Assembly: GCA_900491605.1 (NCBI GenBank)
Contig: UESW01001775.1
Location: forward strand, 294,616-358,615
Source of the DNA: Calamus simplicifolius
Taxonomy: Eukaryota; Streptophyta; Magnoliopsida; Arecales; Arecaceae
Length of the DNA: 64,000 bases
Direction of reading: 5' to 3'
The first letter of the stretch is position 1. Every line of letters begins with the position of its first letter. Positions 35,758 through 47,799 of this stretch are shown here, piece after piece. The translations under genes and the position numbers were made by a program. The notes beneath the pieces were generated by a model. It had not been told where the DNA came from, did no database searches, and saw only the letters and a program-made list of their open reading frames with translations.

Positions 35758-36848
35758 TCTTTACTTCTGCCTTGAACACCTTAAAGACATCTAATACTTC
35801 GTTCTTATTATGAAGCAAGTAGAGATACATATATCATGAATAGTCATCAATAAATGAGATAAAGTATCTCTAACCATACGAGTCCATATCTAGATTACAT
35901 ATATCTATATGTATGATCTCCAATATTTTTGAGCTCCTCTTGGCATCTTTCTTAGACTTGTTGGTTTGCTTTCCCTTTATGTTGTCCACACAAGTACCAA
36001 AATCAGTAAAACCAAGAGTATCAAGTACTTTATCTTTTATAATTTTTTTAATTTTCTCAATGGATATGTGACCTAATCTTCAATGCTACAAAATAGAGAA
36101 ATTATCATTCATAACACATCTTTTAATATCTGTGTTAGTTTGGTCGTGCATTATATTATAAGAGGTATTATTTTTCAAATTGATTTGAAAAAGATTGTCA
36201 GACAATGTACCATTCCCAATAAGCTTAGTTTTATAAAATAAATCAACAGAGCTTTCATTAAAATTAAAGAAATATTCTAAGAGTATAAGTCTTGACACTG
36301 AAATTAAATTTCTATAAAAACTTGGAATATAAAAAGTTTTTTTTCTAAATCTAAAATAAAATCAGAACCTAAAACAAGGCTGCATGTCCCAATTGCTTCC
36401 ACATGTGAACTCATCTTATTTTTTGAATAGATATTTTATTCACTTCCCACTGGTTTCCTTTAATTTAGAAAACCTTACAAGGTATTTGAAACATGGATTG
36501 TAGAACCAAAATCAATCCACCATGTATTATGACAAACAACCATATTGGATTCATAACATACGAATGAGGTTAGAGTACCTTTCTTGTCAAGCCAAGCCTT
36601 GAATTTGAGGCAATCCTTCTTCATATGCCTTTTCTTTTTGCAAAAGAAGCACTTAGATTCCTTCTTGACTTCTATATGGATGGATACTTTATCCTTTCCT
36701 TTATGTTTGGCTTTAGCAGCTTTAGTCTTTCTTGAGTAACTAAATATGCATTTTCTTTCATTTTTAGAATAATCTCTCTTCCTCTTGAATACATATGGTC
36801 AGAAGTTTATTAATTGATCATTTATCCTTATGTGTTGTAAGATATTTT

Positions 36849-36905
36849 GTAGTTGACCCTATATAGTTGGGAAAAAGGCTTAGATGAGTTGAGTTGAGTT
36901 GTGTT
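36849..36905 (+). mobile_element. 57-bp RTE LINE 3'-end insertion with a 17-bp target duplication
   Basis: The insert reads GTAGTTGACCC, GTTGGGAAAAAGGCTTAGATG and then a TTGAG repeat tail. This is the 3' end of the RTE family seen in full context at 61460-62039. It is flanked by perfect 17-bp direct repeats (GTGTTGTAAGATATTTT) at 36832-36848 and 36906-36922, so it is a very short 5'-truncated retroposition event into the old copia element. Confidence 0.88.
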
Positions 36906-37440
36906 GTGTTGTAAGATATTTTGAAGGGACTATACTGTTGTGAAAGTGAATTCAGAATAAAGTACACTAAGAAAGATTTTGACATCTCAACCTCTAGAGA
37001 ATTTAGTTGTGCCACAATGTCCCTCATCTTCACGATGTGTTCACGCACACCTTCAATAGTAGTGAGCTTTATTAATAACAACTATGTCATTAGGATGCTA
37101 GCCAATGCCTTATCTGAAGATTCAAACTGTGCATAAATAGCCTTCAAAAGTTTCTTGACATTTTTATACTAAGAAATTAAACCACGTATATTAGCAAAAT
37201 CTTAGTACGTATGAACATCATACTAAGGCTATTAGATCACTTTCATCGTTCATACGCAGGAATCTCAGCCTTAGTGCTAGTAAATGTAACTGCAAGTGGT
37301 TCATCCTTTCTGATGGCATAGTCAATGTCCATGCACCCTAACTGAAGGATAATTCATTCCTTACATACTTTATAATTGTCACCACTTAAATCAGAAACAT
37401 CATATTTCATATCAGAAATATTCGCAGGTAAAATGGCTGC

Positions 37441-38796
37441 ATAAAATAAACAATCATGTTCATAACTAAAATTAAGGCATATAACTTAATGTCATGTCTT
37501 ACCAATGTAAGCATGCAACAATATGAATCAATAATATATAATAACTATCTATGGGCTAAGTTATTATGCTTACATAGATTCATTAACTTAATGATGTGAC
37601 TAACAAAATATATTTCTTTTCTTAATTCCTATGAATAATTAAGAAAATAATTTGTTATCCCATCCTAATTAATTACATAAATGCAATAAAAATTTCTATG
37701 GAATAAGATTTATTGCGTTAAATATAATTAATTATCATTAATATCATCTAACTTTATGTGATCTTTGCAACCCAATATATAATTTTGATTAATTAAAGAT
37801 GATGTGGCTAGTCCTCAATTAATCAAAATCATATTGACCATATGACATTTAAACTTCATTATATGCATATAGATTAGCCAATTTATCTTAGCATGAAAAA
37901 AGGCATTAGGTAGTTATCTTAATCAACAAAGCATTTTTAAATCAAGGTTTGAATCAATCGAATTAGCTAGGCCAATGGAAAAGAGGTGAGGTCCTTTGTT
38001 GCTTCCTTAAACATCAATTTAATTGACCTGGTCAATCAATAGAACTAATTAAAAAAATCACAATCTCTTTACCTTGCAAAACCACTTTTTAGACACCAAT
38101 TGATTAATCAAACCCTAAAAGAATTTGCATTACGATTCTTTACACTACGACTCAACATCCTTTTATTAAGGATATAAAATCTAATATGCATAATAGGAGC
38201 AATATCATACTAAGCATATATTCAATGCAATTTCAAAATTATCATCTTAAGTAATTTTTTGTCAATTAGAACACGTTTGATCGTACCTTATTAGTCCCTT
38301 ATGCCAGTCTATGCAAAACTTCACAGGCATCGAGGCTTAGAAAAAGTGTTTTAATGCAAGAAATTTTAAACTTAAGGAAAGAAAACATATGATACATAAT
38401 AATTCAAATCATGTTAGAATCATAACAAATCAATAATTTTTTCAATGCAATTTATGTAATCCAGAGTCTTTATGCACAATAACTACGATCTGAACAACAA
38501 GTTAAGCAAATGCTTTACTCTTTTTCTCTTGATTAATAAGCACATGGCCCTCTAATTAAATGCCCCAAGAGGCAATCCGGTTGATAAGGATGCCCAGCCA
38601 ACTAAATGCCTCGCGCACTTGGGTCCGGCTGCGTCCACTCGTGGTATCCATGGAGGAAACACCCCTCATCGTGGCTCATCTGGGAAGGACCGAAAAGATC
38701 CAAGAGAGTCCCGTGCCACACCCTTCATTGCAGCTCAAAAGATCCAAGAGACTTGAGCATCCATCCCGAAAGACCAAGCCAAAGGAGAAATATCGA
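37441..38796. other. Copia leader sequence, AT-rich
   Basis: Non-coding sequence upstream of gag (on the minus strand) of the old copia element, up to the nested Mutator-like element. From about 38540 GC content rises; this part may be a terminal portion of the nested element. No gene. Confidence 0.5.
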
Positions 38797-39066
38797 TTTT
38801 CTCAGGCTTTTTAACTTGCCCTCAGCACGATCGGTGCCTGTGCGCGAGAAGCTTCTTCCTCTCCCGATCGAGCGCTTCTCTCAAAGCCATTCCAATCGAG
38901 TTCCGATTGAGCGTTCCCAAGCGTTGTTTCTCCCCGGCGTTCCAATCGATCATTTGAAGCCTAGTCGGCGCAAGCGGAGCCTTATTACATCATCCCCTTC
39001 TTCCTCCTCTTCTCTCACGCTGCCCTCGCCTCCCCGGTCTATTACTAGTAAGTTTTTTTTTTTTTT
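38797..39066 (+). repeat. Left degenerate inverted repeat of the mobile-domain MULE
   Basis: Shares in inverse orientation the CTCAGGCTTTTTAA and CTTCTTCCTCCTC/CGCCTCCCCGG blocks and a T-rich tract with 43468-43674. Overall similarity is patchy, with length differences. Confidence 0.6.
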
Positions 39067-39582
39067 GCACGATCTTTGTGGCACGCATGATCCAAATGGT
39101 CCCGATCTGTTTTGCCATGATCCATGCAAATGGCCCATGACTGTCACAATAGCTGGCCGTGGATGAAGCATTGTGACAGACATGGGCCCTAATGAGATGT
39201 TTTATCTGCAACAATATAGGCTAAATCAAAATTAGATGCAATTAGATATTTAGATGCTGATCGAATTAAATCTACATGGCCCCTAATGAAGTAAATGCAA
39301 CTAGTTATTTAGATGCTGATTTTATTGATCATTTCTTGGTTTTGCAAGAAATTAGTTTGTATTTATAAGTGTACACAAGAGGCTAGATATATTGCTTGTA
39401 CTATAATATCTAATTATGCTATTTAGATTCAACGATTTATAGATGTTAAGTTGTTTGCCTTCTGCTAACTAAATTACATTTATAGGCATACACAACGGTA
39501 ATAATGTTGAAGTGTTTTATAAACACATTGATGCAATGAGATATACCGTCAGCTAGTAATTCTTTTAACTTGTTATGTCAGA

Positions 39583-41465
39583 CATGGCTCATAATGTCTT
39601 AGATTCAGGGCCTCGTGATCCTACTGTTCTCACTTTGCAACAGATGCATAGATCAACCAATATATTTCAGGGCGAGGTGTGTATTATTGATCGACGGTCC
39701 TTAATTAATTTACATTTGTTTATGTTAATGCGGATGTATCATTGAATTTTTTTTTTTTTCAGGAGTTACCGGTTCTTAGATGTCATCGGCATGATGCACA
39801 TATATGAAAAAAGACACCGGGAATGTCACACCCACAAGTACAGATTTATCTAGATCATGTCGGCATGTTTAGCATATATCGGATTGGCCAGATTCGACTG
39901 GATGTTGGCCTTATTTCTGCACTAGTTGAGAGATGGCGGCAAGAGACCCATACATTCCATCTACCTTTTGGTGAGGCGACCATTACACTACAGGATGTCA
40001 GTATTTTGAGTGGCCTTCGGATTGATGGTTCTGTTGTTACTGGGTTAGATCTGCGCCATACTATTCCGGAGTGGCAGGCTATATTTGGGAGGTTATTTGG
40101 TGTCGAACCTCCTGTCGAAGTATTTCCAAAAGGTCATTTTCGATTAGCATTCTTCGATCAATTCTATCACGACCTTCACTTGGACGAAGATGTGGATGAT
40201 GAGGTTGTCCAGCAGTTCGTGAGGGGACAACTTCTTCGAATCATTGGTGGAGTTATTCTTCCGGATACCTCTGGTAATTTAGTTAAGTTGATGTATGTGC
40301 CATTTCTGGAAGACTTGGAGGCATTTGCCGCTCTTAGCTGGGGATCGGCTACGCTGGCTGGTTTATATAAAGCACTGTGTCGTGCTACGAGCCCTACCCA
40401 GTCTGACATCAGAGGATATCTTCCATTGCTACAGGTAAACACTTTATTCTTATGTTTGAGATCAAGGTAATTTTTATTGTTAATTAACATTTTGAATTAT
40501 CCAAACATGCAGATTTGGGCATGAGAACGATTTCCTATTTTCCATCCCACGAGACTCGAGATTCCAGAGGCAAGACCTTCGGATGCCGATGATGATTGGC
40601 ACTTAGGTGCACCGTGAGGGTATAGATGACACGTAAGATATAACATGAAAAATATTCCAACCCATACACTACGTGCTTATAGGGACCAGTTGGATGTGTT
40701 GGATGATAGTGAGCAACGGATATGTCATATTGTAATATGGAATTCAATTAGATCGATTCATTATGTTGATTATGAACTAATTAAATATTTTCTATGCTGT
40801 TCTTATGGTGTCCTTACTCGCCAGCAGTTATCTCTATTTTACCTCCAAGCTGCTTGGTTAGTTCGGATATTTGGATGGCACGGATCCCGCTAATATGTTT
40901 TGATGTAGTTAAGTGGCATTTGCCGGACCGGGTGCTTCATCAATTTGGATGTTGCCAGTCCATTCCATGTCCATAAGATACGTCGCTACATCTTCATCAG
41001 ATTGATCGATGAGAGAGGTCAAATGTTGCATGGGACACCGTGCACGGGACTTATATTGCAACATGGAATGCACGGCGTCAGCATCTGATTATGGGAGAGC
41101 CTATAGTAGCAAGATTCCCATGCACACCCGATTATATGACCTAGTTTAGGAGCATCACTCGAATATGTGTAGGCCATTCTGAGTATAGTATAAGGGGCTA
41201 CGAAAGGGAAGGCACTTCATATGAGTTTCTGGTACTATTTTTAAATTTTTTTTGGGTATCTTTTTCTTTCAACTTCATAAGCTTTCATATAAATTTTTTT
41301 GTCATATTATATGCAGCATGAGAGGTTTCAACAGTTGACTGTGGAGCTCGAGCGGGCTGTAGCCGCCCCAGTGGACGATGAGCGGCTAAAGATTTTGAGA
41401 AGCACGACGGCAATGGCTCATGGTACATTATCTATCGTCGGGCATCGGCACGTTCGGAGCACAGC
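39583..41465 (+). pseudogene. Plant mobile domain (PMD, MAIN-like) gene with repeated Trp-to-stop changes
   Basis: The plant mobile domain (PF10536) occurs in MAIN/MAIL1-type nuclear proteins, in so-called serine/threonine-protein phosphatase 7 long-form homologs, and in transposons. Exon 1 39583-39680 (ends GGCGAG before GTGTGT); exon 2 39763-40434, the longest open part, with IGQIRLDVGLISALVERWRQ, TFHLPFGEATITLQDVSIL and GLRIDG; exon 3 starts about 40513; a last exon starts about 41318 (HERFQQLTVELERAV). Stops at 39805, 40522, 40612, 40621 (all TGA) and 41141 (TAG) each fall where the family has tryptophan (for example IWA*ER and DYMT*FRSITR), with the frame continuing on both sides. There is also a frame change near 40890. 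The 3' end overlaps the tail of the transposase remnant. Confidence 0.82.
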
Positions 41466-43167
41466 TCCTTCAGCACTATACCCAGAGATTTTGAGAATCT
41501 CAAGTTAAAATTACTGTAAACATGTCTCAAACAATATCGATGATAAGCTCTTGGTGGAGCCCATCCAATTTCATTATCAGCTATGGCACTTAGAATACCA
41601 GGATGTCGATCAGATATAAGACAAATGTCATTTCTATCTTTCACAACATGCCTCCTAAGCCTCAGCAAAAATCAGCTCCAGCTAGCTGTACACTCTTCAT
41701 CAACAATTGCAGGCCAGTGGAAATATCCTATTATCAGCATCAGTGCCTGTCGCAATCAGCATATTCCTCCGATACTTTCCATAAAGATGTGTTCCATCAA
41801 TAGAAATCACCGGGCGACAATACCGAAACCCCTCAACAGATGGTTGAAATACCCAGAATACATAATTCAGGACCCGTTCAGAAGAACTTGCTTCACTGTA
41901 GAAATCCCAACATACAACTGTTCCAGGGTTAGCATTCTACAGTGCAAACATGTATCTAGGAAGCTTTGCATATGACGGTTCCCATTCACCAAATATATCA
42001 ATCAATGCCCTCTACTTTCCACGCCATGCTTTGGAATATGACACTGTATAGTGAAATTGTTCTGTAATGATTGCTATAATAGCTTCAATATTCACACTTG
42101 GATCTTTCTCCACAATGTGTCGAACAGCATGGCTAATAACTCGAGAAGTAATATGTTTGTTATCCCAAGTTAAATTACTGAATAAATAAGAGTGCGGCCC
42201 TTCATACCTTGTGATCTCAAAAAATCCATGCTTCTTCAACTTGGTAGCACGCAACCTCCACGGACACCGTTGGGCAGTACTTGAAGAGGCACATCTCACA
42301 GACCAGAATAGTTTTTTCAACTCCACCACATTATATGTGTGATGCTTCTTGATGTGATACATGTCACATGCTCTCTTCAGTTCATCTTTAGTATTAAACA
42401 ATAATCCTTTAGCAAACTCAGTCATTGATGGATCCCAAAATTGAGAATTGAAGGGTAACTCTCTCGGAGTACTAACACATCCACCATCATGCAAATTCAA
42501 CTCATCATAAAATTCTGGTACTTGTTCATATGCAAAGGCTTGGTGATCATGTACCTGAGTTGGAATATATTCTGGATGACTATATGCAGGAATGGAACTA
42601 AAGCCAGTCTCATGAACTATATCATCTCCATATGACTCTTCATCTTCATTTGACTCTTCATCTGAGTTATCATGTTCAGGCCAATAGTCATCATCTGCAC
42701 TCTCGTCTGACTCCATTCCCCGACTATCAATATTACACTGATTGTTTACCACATCATCACTCTGCACTGCCGGCATAAATCCCTCAATCATTGGAAAATC
42801 TACTGGAGTCCTAACCTGTTCCTGCTGCTGGGCTATAGGATAACTGTTACAAACATTCTCTATATGACCAACACTATATGGCTCAGGAACATCATCCTTT
42901 AAAACATAGACTTCAATACACCGATATTCTAGAAACTTAGAGGAAAATGTCAACATGTGCTCCACATCGTCGTCGTCCTCAATTGGAAGAAGCATATATT
43001 TTTGATGCAATGTTGGAGATCTCCACATCAATCTGATGATATATCTCTGTACTGGAATTGTTAGAACTGTATGTACCTGATCAACTAACTTAACAAAGCG
43101 TGTTCCCGTGCTCAATTTCAAACATTTACGTGGAGGTTGATATAATGTATCCCTTCTTGGCCGCCAT
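41432..43167 (-). pseudogene. MuDR-type transposase, truncated and broken
   Basis: The long open part (43121-42012) opens with a PB1-like region (LIRLMWRSP-type, then an acidic linker). The Mutator DNA-binding domain with FxTKDELKRACDMYHIKKHHTYNV and CPWRLRATKL follows (PF03108). Downstream, in shifting frames, come VISIDGTHLYGKYR with the first catalytic Asp (about 41800), DEECTASW, and LISDRHPGILSAI with the second Asp (41605), then HRYCLRHVYSNF. It ends near 41432, before the rest of the catalytic domain and the SWIM finger. A stop near 41686 falls at a tryptophan position and one near 41940 at a glutamine position, both C-to-T or G-to-A changes. The likely start ATG is 43167-43165, in MAAKKG. 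Not functional. Confidence 0.88.
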
Positions 43168-43467
43168 ATTCAATTGATCCATCATAATATAGCAGAACAT
43201 GTACAGTTTCCATATGAAAAAAGGTGATAATAAATTTATCTAGCCTCTTGTGTATACGCCTATAAATGTAATCTAATTTCTTGCCAAACCAAGAAATGAT
43301 GGTGCCATCAAAAGGAAAAATTTAAATGTCCAAATATTGTTCTATAATCATCTATATGATCAATAAAATCAGCATCTGAATAACTAGTTGCATTTACTTC
43401 ATTAGCCTAGCACATTAAACGAATATGATGCAAATATATTTAGAGCATGGGATTTGTGGTTATAAAA

Positions 43468-43674
43468 AAAAAAATTTAAACACTCACTGCAGTAAATGAT
43501 CGGGGAGGCGGACGGTGAGAGGAAAGAGGAGGAAGAAGTGGGAGCTCGCCGGGAAAGAGGAGGAATAAGGGGGTTGCCGCCAAGCAGGAGATCGGAAAAA
43601 AGATCGATCGGGACGCCTAGGAGAAGGAAGAAGAAGAAGAGAATCGGGCTGCGGGGCTTAAAAAGCCTGAGAAA
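43468..43674 (-). repeat. Right degenerate inverted repeat of the mobile-domain MULE
   Basis: Partner of 38797-39066; purine-rich on the plus strand, with GGGGAGGCGGACGGTGAGAGG and AAAAAGCCTGAG as the clearest matching blocks. Confidence 0.6.
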
Positions 43675-43940
43675 AATGCCACATGGTGTGGCGACTTCAA
43701 GGTAAGTGAAATCGCCACACCATGTGGCGATTTTACTTATTTTGAAATCGCCACACCATGTGATGATTTCTGCTCGGTCCCTGTCAGCACCCCAGCTGAC
43801 GGGGCCAAGCTCGGGGAGCTGAAATGGCACCGAAAAAATGCCATTTCAAATGGCATTTTTCCCTTTAACACCTCTCTTGCAAAATCTTTGGATCCCACCC
43901 CTTACCTTTAAAACCGGTGCCAAAAGGCACCGGTTTGAAA
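43675..43940. repeat. Cluster of short palindromes
   Basis: Perfect stems: AAATCGCCACA facing TGTGGCGATTT (43709-43733), AAAAATGCCATTT facing AAATGGCATTTTT (43834-43860) and AAACCGGTGCC facing GGCACCGGTTT (43911-43936). Further CGCCACACCATGTG words lie at 43676-43692 and 43748-43762. Confidence 0.85.
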
Positions 43941-44191
43941 AACAACTCCATCGCCTCTCATAGGGAAACAGGTTGTTACTTTCTCTGGTGGTCACTAACC
44001 TCTTGGCGGCCTATTAACTCTTTCGGTACGTAGGTAGTTGGGTTAAACACACCAAGGTACTACCAATAGCCTTCCTTAGCGGTGCATCCCTAATATCCTT
44101 GCTACACGCTTGTTGGGTTAAACAATCCAGGGTACTACTAGTTGTTTACCCTTTCTGGACTATCCCTAGATAAGAAAAATAGAGACTAAGA

Positions 44192-44229
<38 letters not shown>

Positions 44230-44402
44230 TTTCTTTATCATTGGCAAAATCTTCGATACTACATATTTATGAATAAAATCCACTTGGAAGGCCAGTAGAC
44301 ATAAATGATAATGATAGTTGCTATGGAAGATTTATTTAGATCCCAAAACTATGAAAACACTCACAACAAACAAGACAGAGGTATTGAAACTCTGATACCA
44401 AC
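43941..44402. other. Copia leader, non-coding, with TA microsatellite and primer-binding site
   Basis: Between the nested element and the 5' LTR. Holds two copies of a GTTGGGTTAAAC segment (44038 and 44111), a (TA)n tract at 44196-44225, and at 44390-44400 the minus-strand TGGTATCAGAG primer-binding site, two bases from the LTR. Confidence 0.7.
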
Positions 44403-44847
44403 TGTAGCAATTAGAATTTACGCAGGAATATTGTATAGATTAAAACATGAAATAACAGGATCAATGAATTATCTTCAGCCATTGAATCTATTTGTAATCT
44501 ATCTTCTGAGGATCTTGATTGAGTGCTTCCAATCAATGAGCAATCGTATAATGATAGTGTATGCCCTTAGGATTTGCTCTTAATCAAGGACCCAATCTCT
44601 CTCTGGCTTCTGTATATTTTCTTTCATATGAAAAACCTTCAGGAAGGGGTTTCAATTTATAGAGAAACCCCAACTCTCTTATCTCACCGATTTCCATCAA
44701 ATACTTTTTTTAAAAAAAATATAGTTATCACTTCCTTAATTAGTGGATGGATATTTTAAGAGTTATTTTCAAGAGGTTGTGAGTTATCTACAAGTGGTTA
44801 TAAAATAAAATAAATTAAAATAGAACCATCACCTACGGGATACTACA
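44403..44847 (-). repeat. 5' LTR of the old copia element
   Basis: Starts TGTAGCAATTAGAATT and ends GGGATACTACA; partner of 32502-32934. The primer-binding site beside its left end shows that the element is transcribed leftward. Confidence 0.88.
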
Positions 44848-47799
44848 TAATGGTTATGGACAACTTCTGTCAAATGGAAGAAAAAGAATAAATACAACAT
44901 GGAACACATCCATTATTAGGTCAACACCTTTCACTGTCAAAAAGGAATCATGCAGGTCAAGACTCAAGTCCCTAATGGTTCTTGGTTTAAGGATTTTGGT
45001 GTTAAACTCATTTTATTTGGGCATTTCATGGAAATATTTTACAGATCTCTATGGCACAATTCAAAAGAATCTGCATGAATTTCCTTAAGAGCACGCACAT
45101 AGATATGTATATACAACAAGCAAATTTATTAAGAGGTCCTTCGAAACGTTGAACTATAAATTTTAATCTCCATGGATTAATTATATAACTTTCAATTCCT
45201 ATACACATTTATTTGTCCACTATGCACACTTATCCTATCAGTGTACACATTTACTTGTCTACTGTATGCAGGAGCTTTTTGTTAAAGTGTAAACGGAAGG
45301 ATGACTTATTAAGTCCTTCTATACAACAAAAAAGGATTTGGTTATGTATAAATATTAAAAAAGGTAGACTTTATTATATTAAAATATAACTAAGTTCAGG
45401 ATCTGATTATCTTTTTTATCTTTGGATCAAGACGGATCTTGAAACTATTCTGCTTTTTTTACTTTTTTATCTTTAAAATTTATAAACCGTTTGGATATCT
45501 AAGGATAGAGGAGATGATCAAATTTAAAATTATATTTATAAGTTAGGGAAAAGATTAGGTATCACACCCTATAGCTAGTACAATATAGAGCAATAATAAT
45601 TATGGTTTTCTTAGAAGCCATCAAAGTGAAGCACTTGCAATGGCATTTGAGTAAACTTCAGTTGAACTAATCAACATGATGAATTCATTTCTAAATCACT
45701 GAATTATGGATTCCAAGCTTATAGTATGCAAATTTTGATCCATTGTCCTGAGGCTTAACCATTCGCTGAAGAGGTGTATTTGTTTTGGCTACTTTATGCT
45801 CAACATAATACAGCTAGATGTGAACCAAATGGGTCATCAAACTTCTAAAGGTTATGCAGAATCAATTTTAAGACAGGCACAAATGATATGTGAGCTTTTC
45901 AAAAAATAAAAAATATATAATTTATAATAATTCAAAATCTCACTTAAAATTAAAAAAATAGTTAAAAGGTATTATTTAAATTTTTTTTATCCAATACAAA
46001 TATCTAAAGTGCCATATGGGGTTTAACACATACTAACTCAGATGATTGCACAATCTTCCTATTCAATTCTTAATGTCTTCTATTAAGTAAAAAGGGTCCA
46101 AGTCTTATGAAATCTAATCACAAACAATACTAGCATTTTGCAATACCTCCAAAGTCTTATGAACCTAATATATTATAATCTAATATTTATAATAATTTAA
46201 AATGTCATCCAAAAAATTTAACCCTATGTTACTCTAGTACATAACTGATATAGGATTAAACATATGATAAAACAAGTTTCCACAAACTTGTTGACTAAAC
46301 TAGCTTGAGAACACTTCTAATAAGTTGAGCTCATACTAAACTAAAAAGAGAAGATAGGAAATTGGTGACAAAAAAAAACAGAGAGAGAGAGAGAGAGATT
46401 ATTAAAAAATCTTGGAAACTTGAGTACATCGATTCCAGAAATTAAGTGATGGCCTACTAAGACCTGGGCCTCCTATCTAAATGCTCAATCTGGTAAGTGC
46501 CTGAAAGCATTCTTTTAGTCAAGCTTTTCTATCTCTCATTTGGAATCTTCAGTTGCTATTTTTTAATAATTTTTTTTAAATAAACCTTCAATTTTATTCA
46601 TTAAAGATCATATTTTAATTTTTTCAGGTTTTTATTTAATATTTTTTTAAAATTTTTATAATTTATAACATCAATCGTGCGCAACCAAAAGCATGGTTGC
46701 AAAAGCTTTCATTGAAAGTTAAATTATTACATCCTGTTTCAAACCATTAAGAACCTTGAAATTGAAATTCCGATTTCATAATTTTAATAATTCCAATATT
46801 TAAAACGAAATAAAATTATAAAATAAAAATTTTAAATATTTAAAAACTAAAGAAATCAAGACAATTGATTAAGAAAAGAAAATTGTTTGGATTATGAGAG
46901 AGCTGGATTAGAATTTAAGGAATCATAATAAATTATTTTATATGATCCAAATTCTCCGCCCATTCTTCCCCTCTCTACGACCATGAAACCAGTGGGACGT
47001 CATCCCTGATCTCACCAGCCGCACCTCGAGCGGGTAACTTGTCTTGCGTAAGTTTAAATTTTTTTTTTTTTTTTTTTTTGTTCTGATCCAATCTTGAGAT
47101 TATATATTTTATTGTTCTTCACCTGATCCAATTTTGAAAAAAAAAAAAATTAGTTTATTATTTAATTTTTAGCAGATTGGTGGCTGCCCGTTGAATTCAT
47201 GACATAGAATATTGGTTGCTGACATTGTACGTTGCTAATATTTGATGTTGCTGATGTCGTTTGAAAAAAAAAAAAAAAAACTGATTTTTAGCAGCATTGC
47301 TGACACCATACGCTACTGACATCACTGATGATTCATGTGGACGCCCCATGACCGGACCGATCGTTAGAGCGCTCCCGTGAAGGTGTTGATAACGCTTTTT
47401 CTCTCGTAAGGAAAAGATTCAAAGATTAGAATGTTTTTTGAGTGATAAAAGTATATTCTCAGTTGTTTTTATCTTGCTAAGGATATTTCTTATTCTTTTA
47501 TGAACCCTTGGTTTCTTTCTGGGGATCAACCACATGGAGTTCTATGAAAGAAAATATATGCTAAACTCATGGTGATTACGTGAGTTCAGAGATAGTTATT
47601 AGGCCCGGTCCTATCAGCCAAGTAGTTGGTAGGCCTAGTTTCATTGGACACGTAGGTCAGATGGTTGTGGGCCTGATCCTATCAGGTGCATGGATCAGAT
47701 AGTTGGCATGCCTAGCTCACGTGGGGGGCCATATAGGCCTTGCGGCTTATTCGAAAGTCGATGCGGATGTTGGTGCCGCAGCTAGCGCTGAAGCTGATC
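44848..47799. other. AT-rich spacer without recognisable genes
   Basis: No domain-bearing frame. A GA tract lies at 46380-46399, and poly-T or poly-A runs at 47059-47079 and 47264-47280. From about 47330 the sequence becomes GC-richer and shares words with 9080-9290 (GGTCAGATGGTTG, ATGCGGAT), so a dispersed repeat probably starts here. Confidence 0.55.

Larger units (their letters stand above)
33156..37440 (-). pseudogene. Decayed copia gag-pol coding region
   Basis: Pieces of each domain appear in copia order on the minus strand. GAG is at about 37440-36820, with EGVREHIVKMRDIVAQLNSL; a zinc knuckle CFFCKKKRHMKKDC at about 36660-36600; protease WWIDFGSTIHV near 36525, where the usual DSG reads DFG. 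Integrase remains at 36000-35000, then reverse transcriptase with LYVDDILLATN near 34160-34130, and RNase H with YCDNSTAVFLAKNHKSDSQS at 33405-33340. Frames change often and stops are frequent. A ~158-bp stretch of the integrase is duplicated (35446-35757) and a 57-bp LINE snippet is inserted at 36849. No function expected. Confidence 0.88.
38797..43674. mobile_element. Mutator-like element carrying a plant-mobile-domain gene
   Basis: A minus-strand MuDR-type transposase and a plus-strand plant-mobile-domain gene face each other tail to tail. The flanks carry diverged long inverted repeats. CTCAGGCTTTTTAA at 38801 pairs with its complement at 43658-43671, and TTCTTCCTCCTCTT...CGCCTCCCCGxTC...TTTACT at 39000-39045 pairs with 43480-43545. 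Exact termini and target duplication could not be fixed; hairpin-rich sequence at 43675-43940 may also belong to the element. Inserted in the leader of the old copia element. Confidence 0.75.
32502..44847 (-). mobile_element. Old Ty1/copia retrotransposon with a Mutator-like element nested in its leader
   Basis: Two LTRs (32502-32934 and 44403-44847) bound a minus-strand copia coding region at about 33156-37440. The distance between LTR and gag is far too long because a Mutator-like element (about 38.8-43.7 kb) inserted there. LTRs differ at many sites and the coding region has many stops, so the copia copy is old. The flanks GGATG and TAATG do not give a clean target duplication. Confidence 0.85.
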
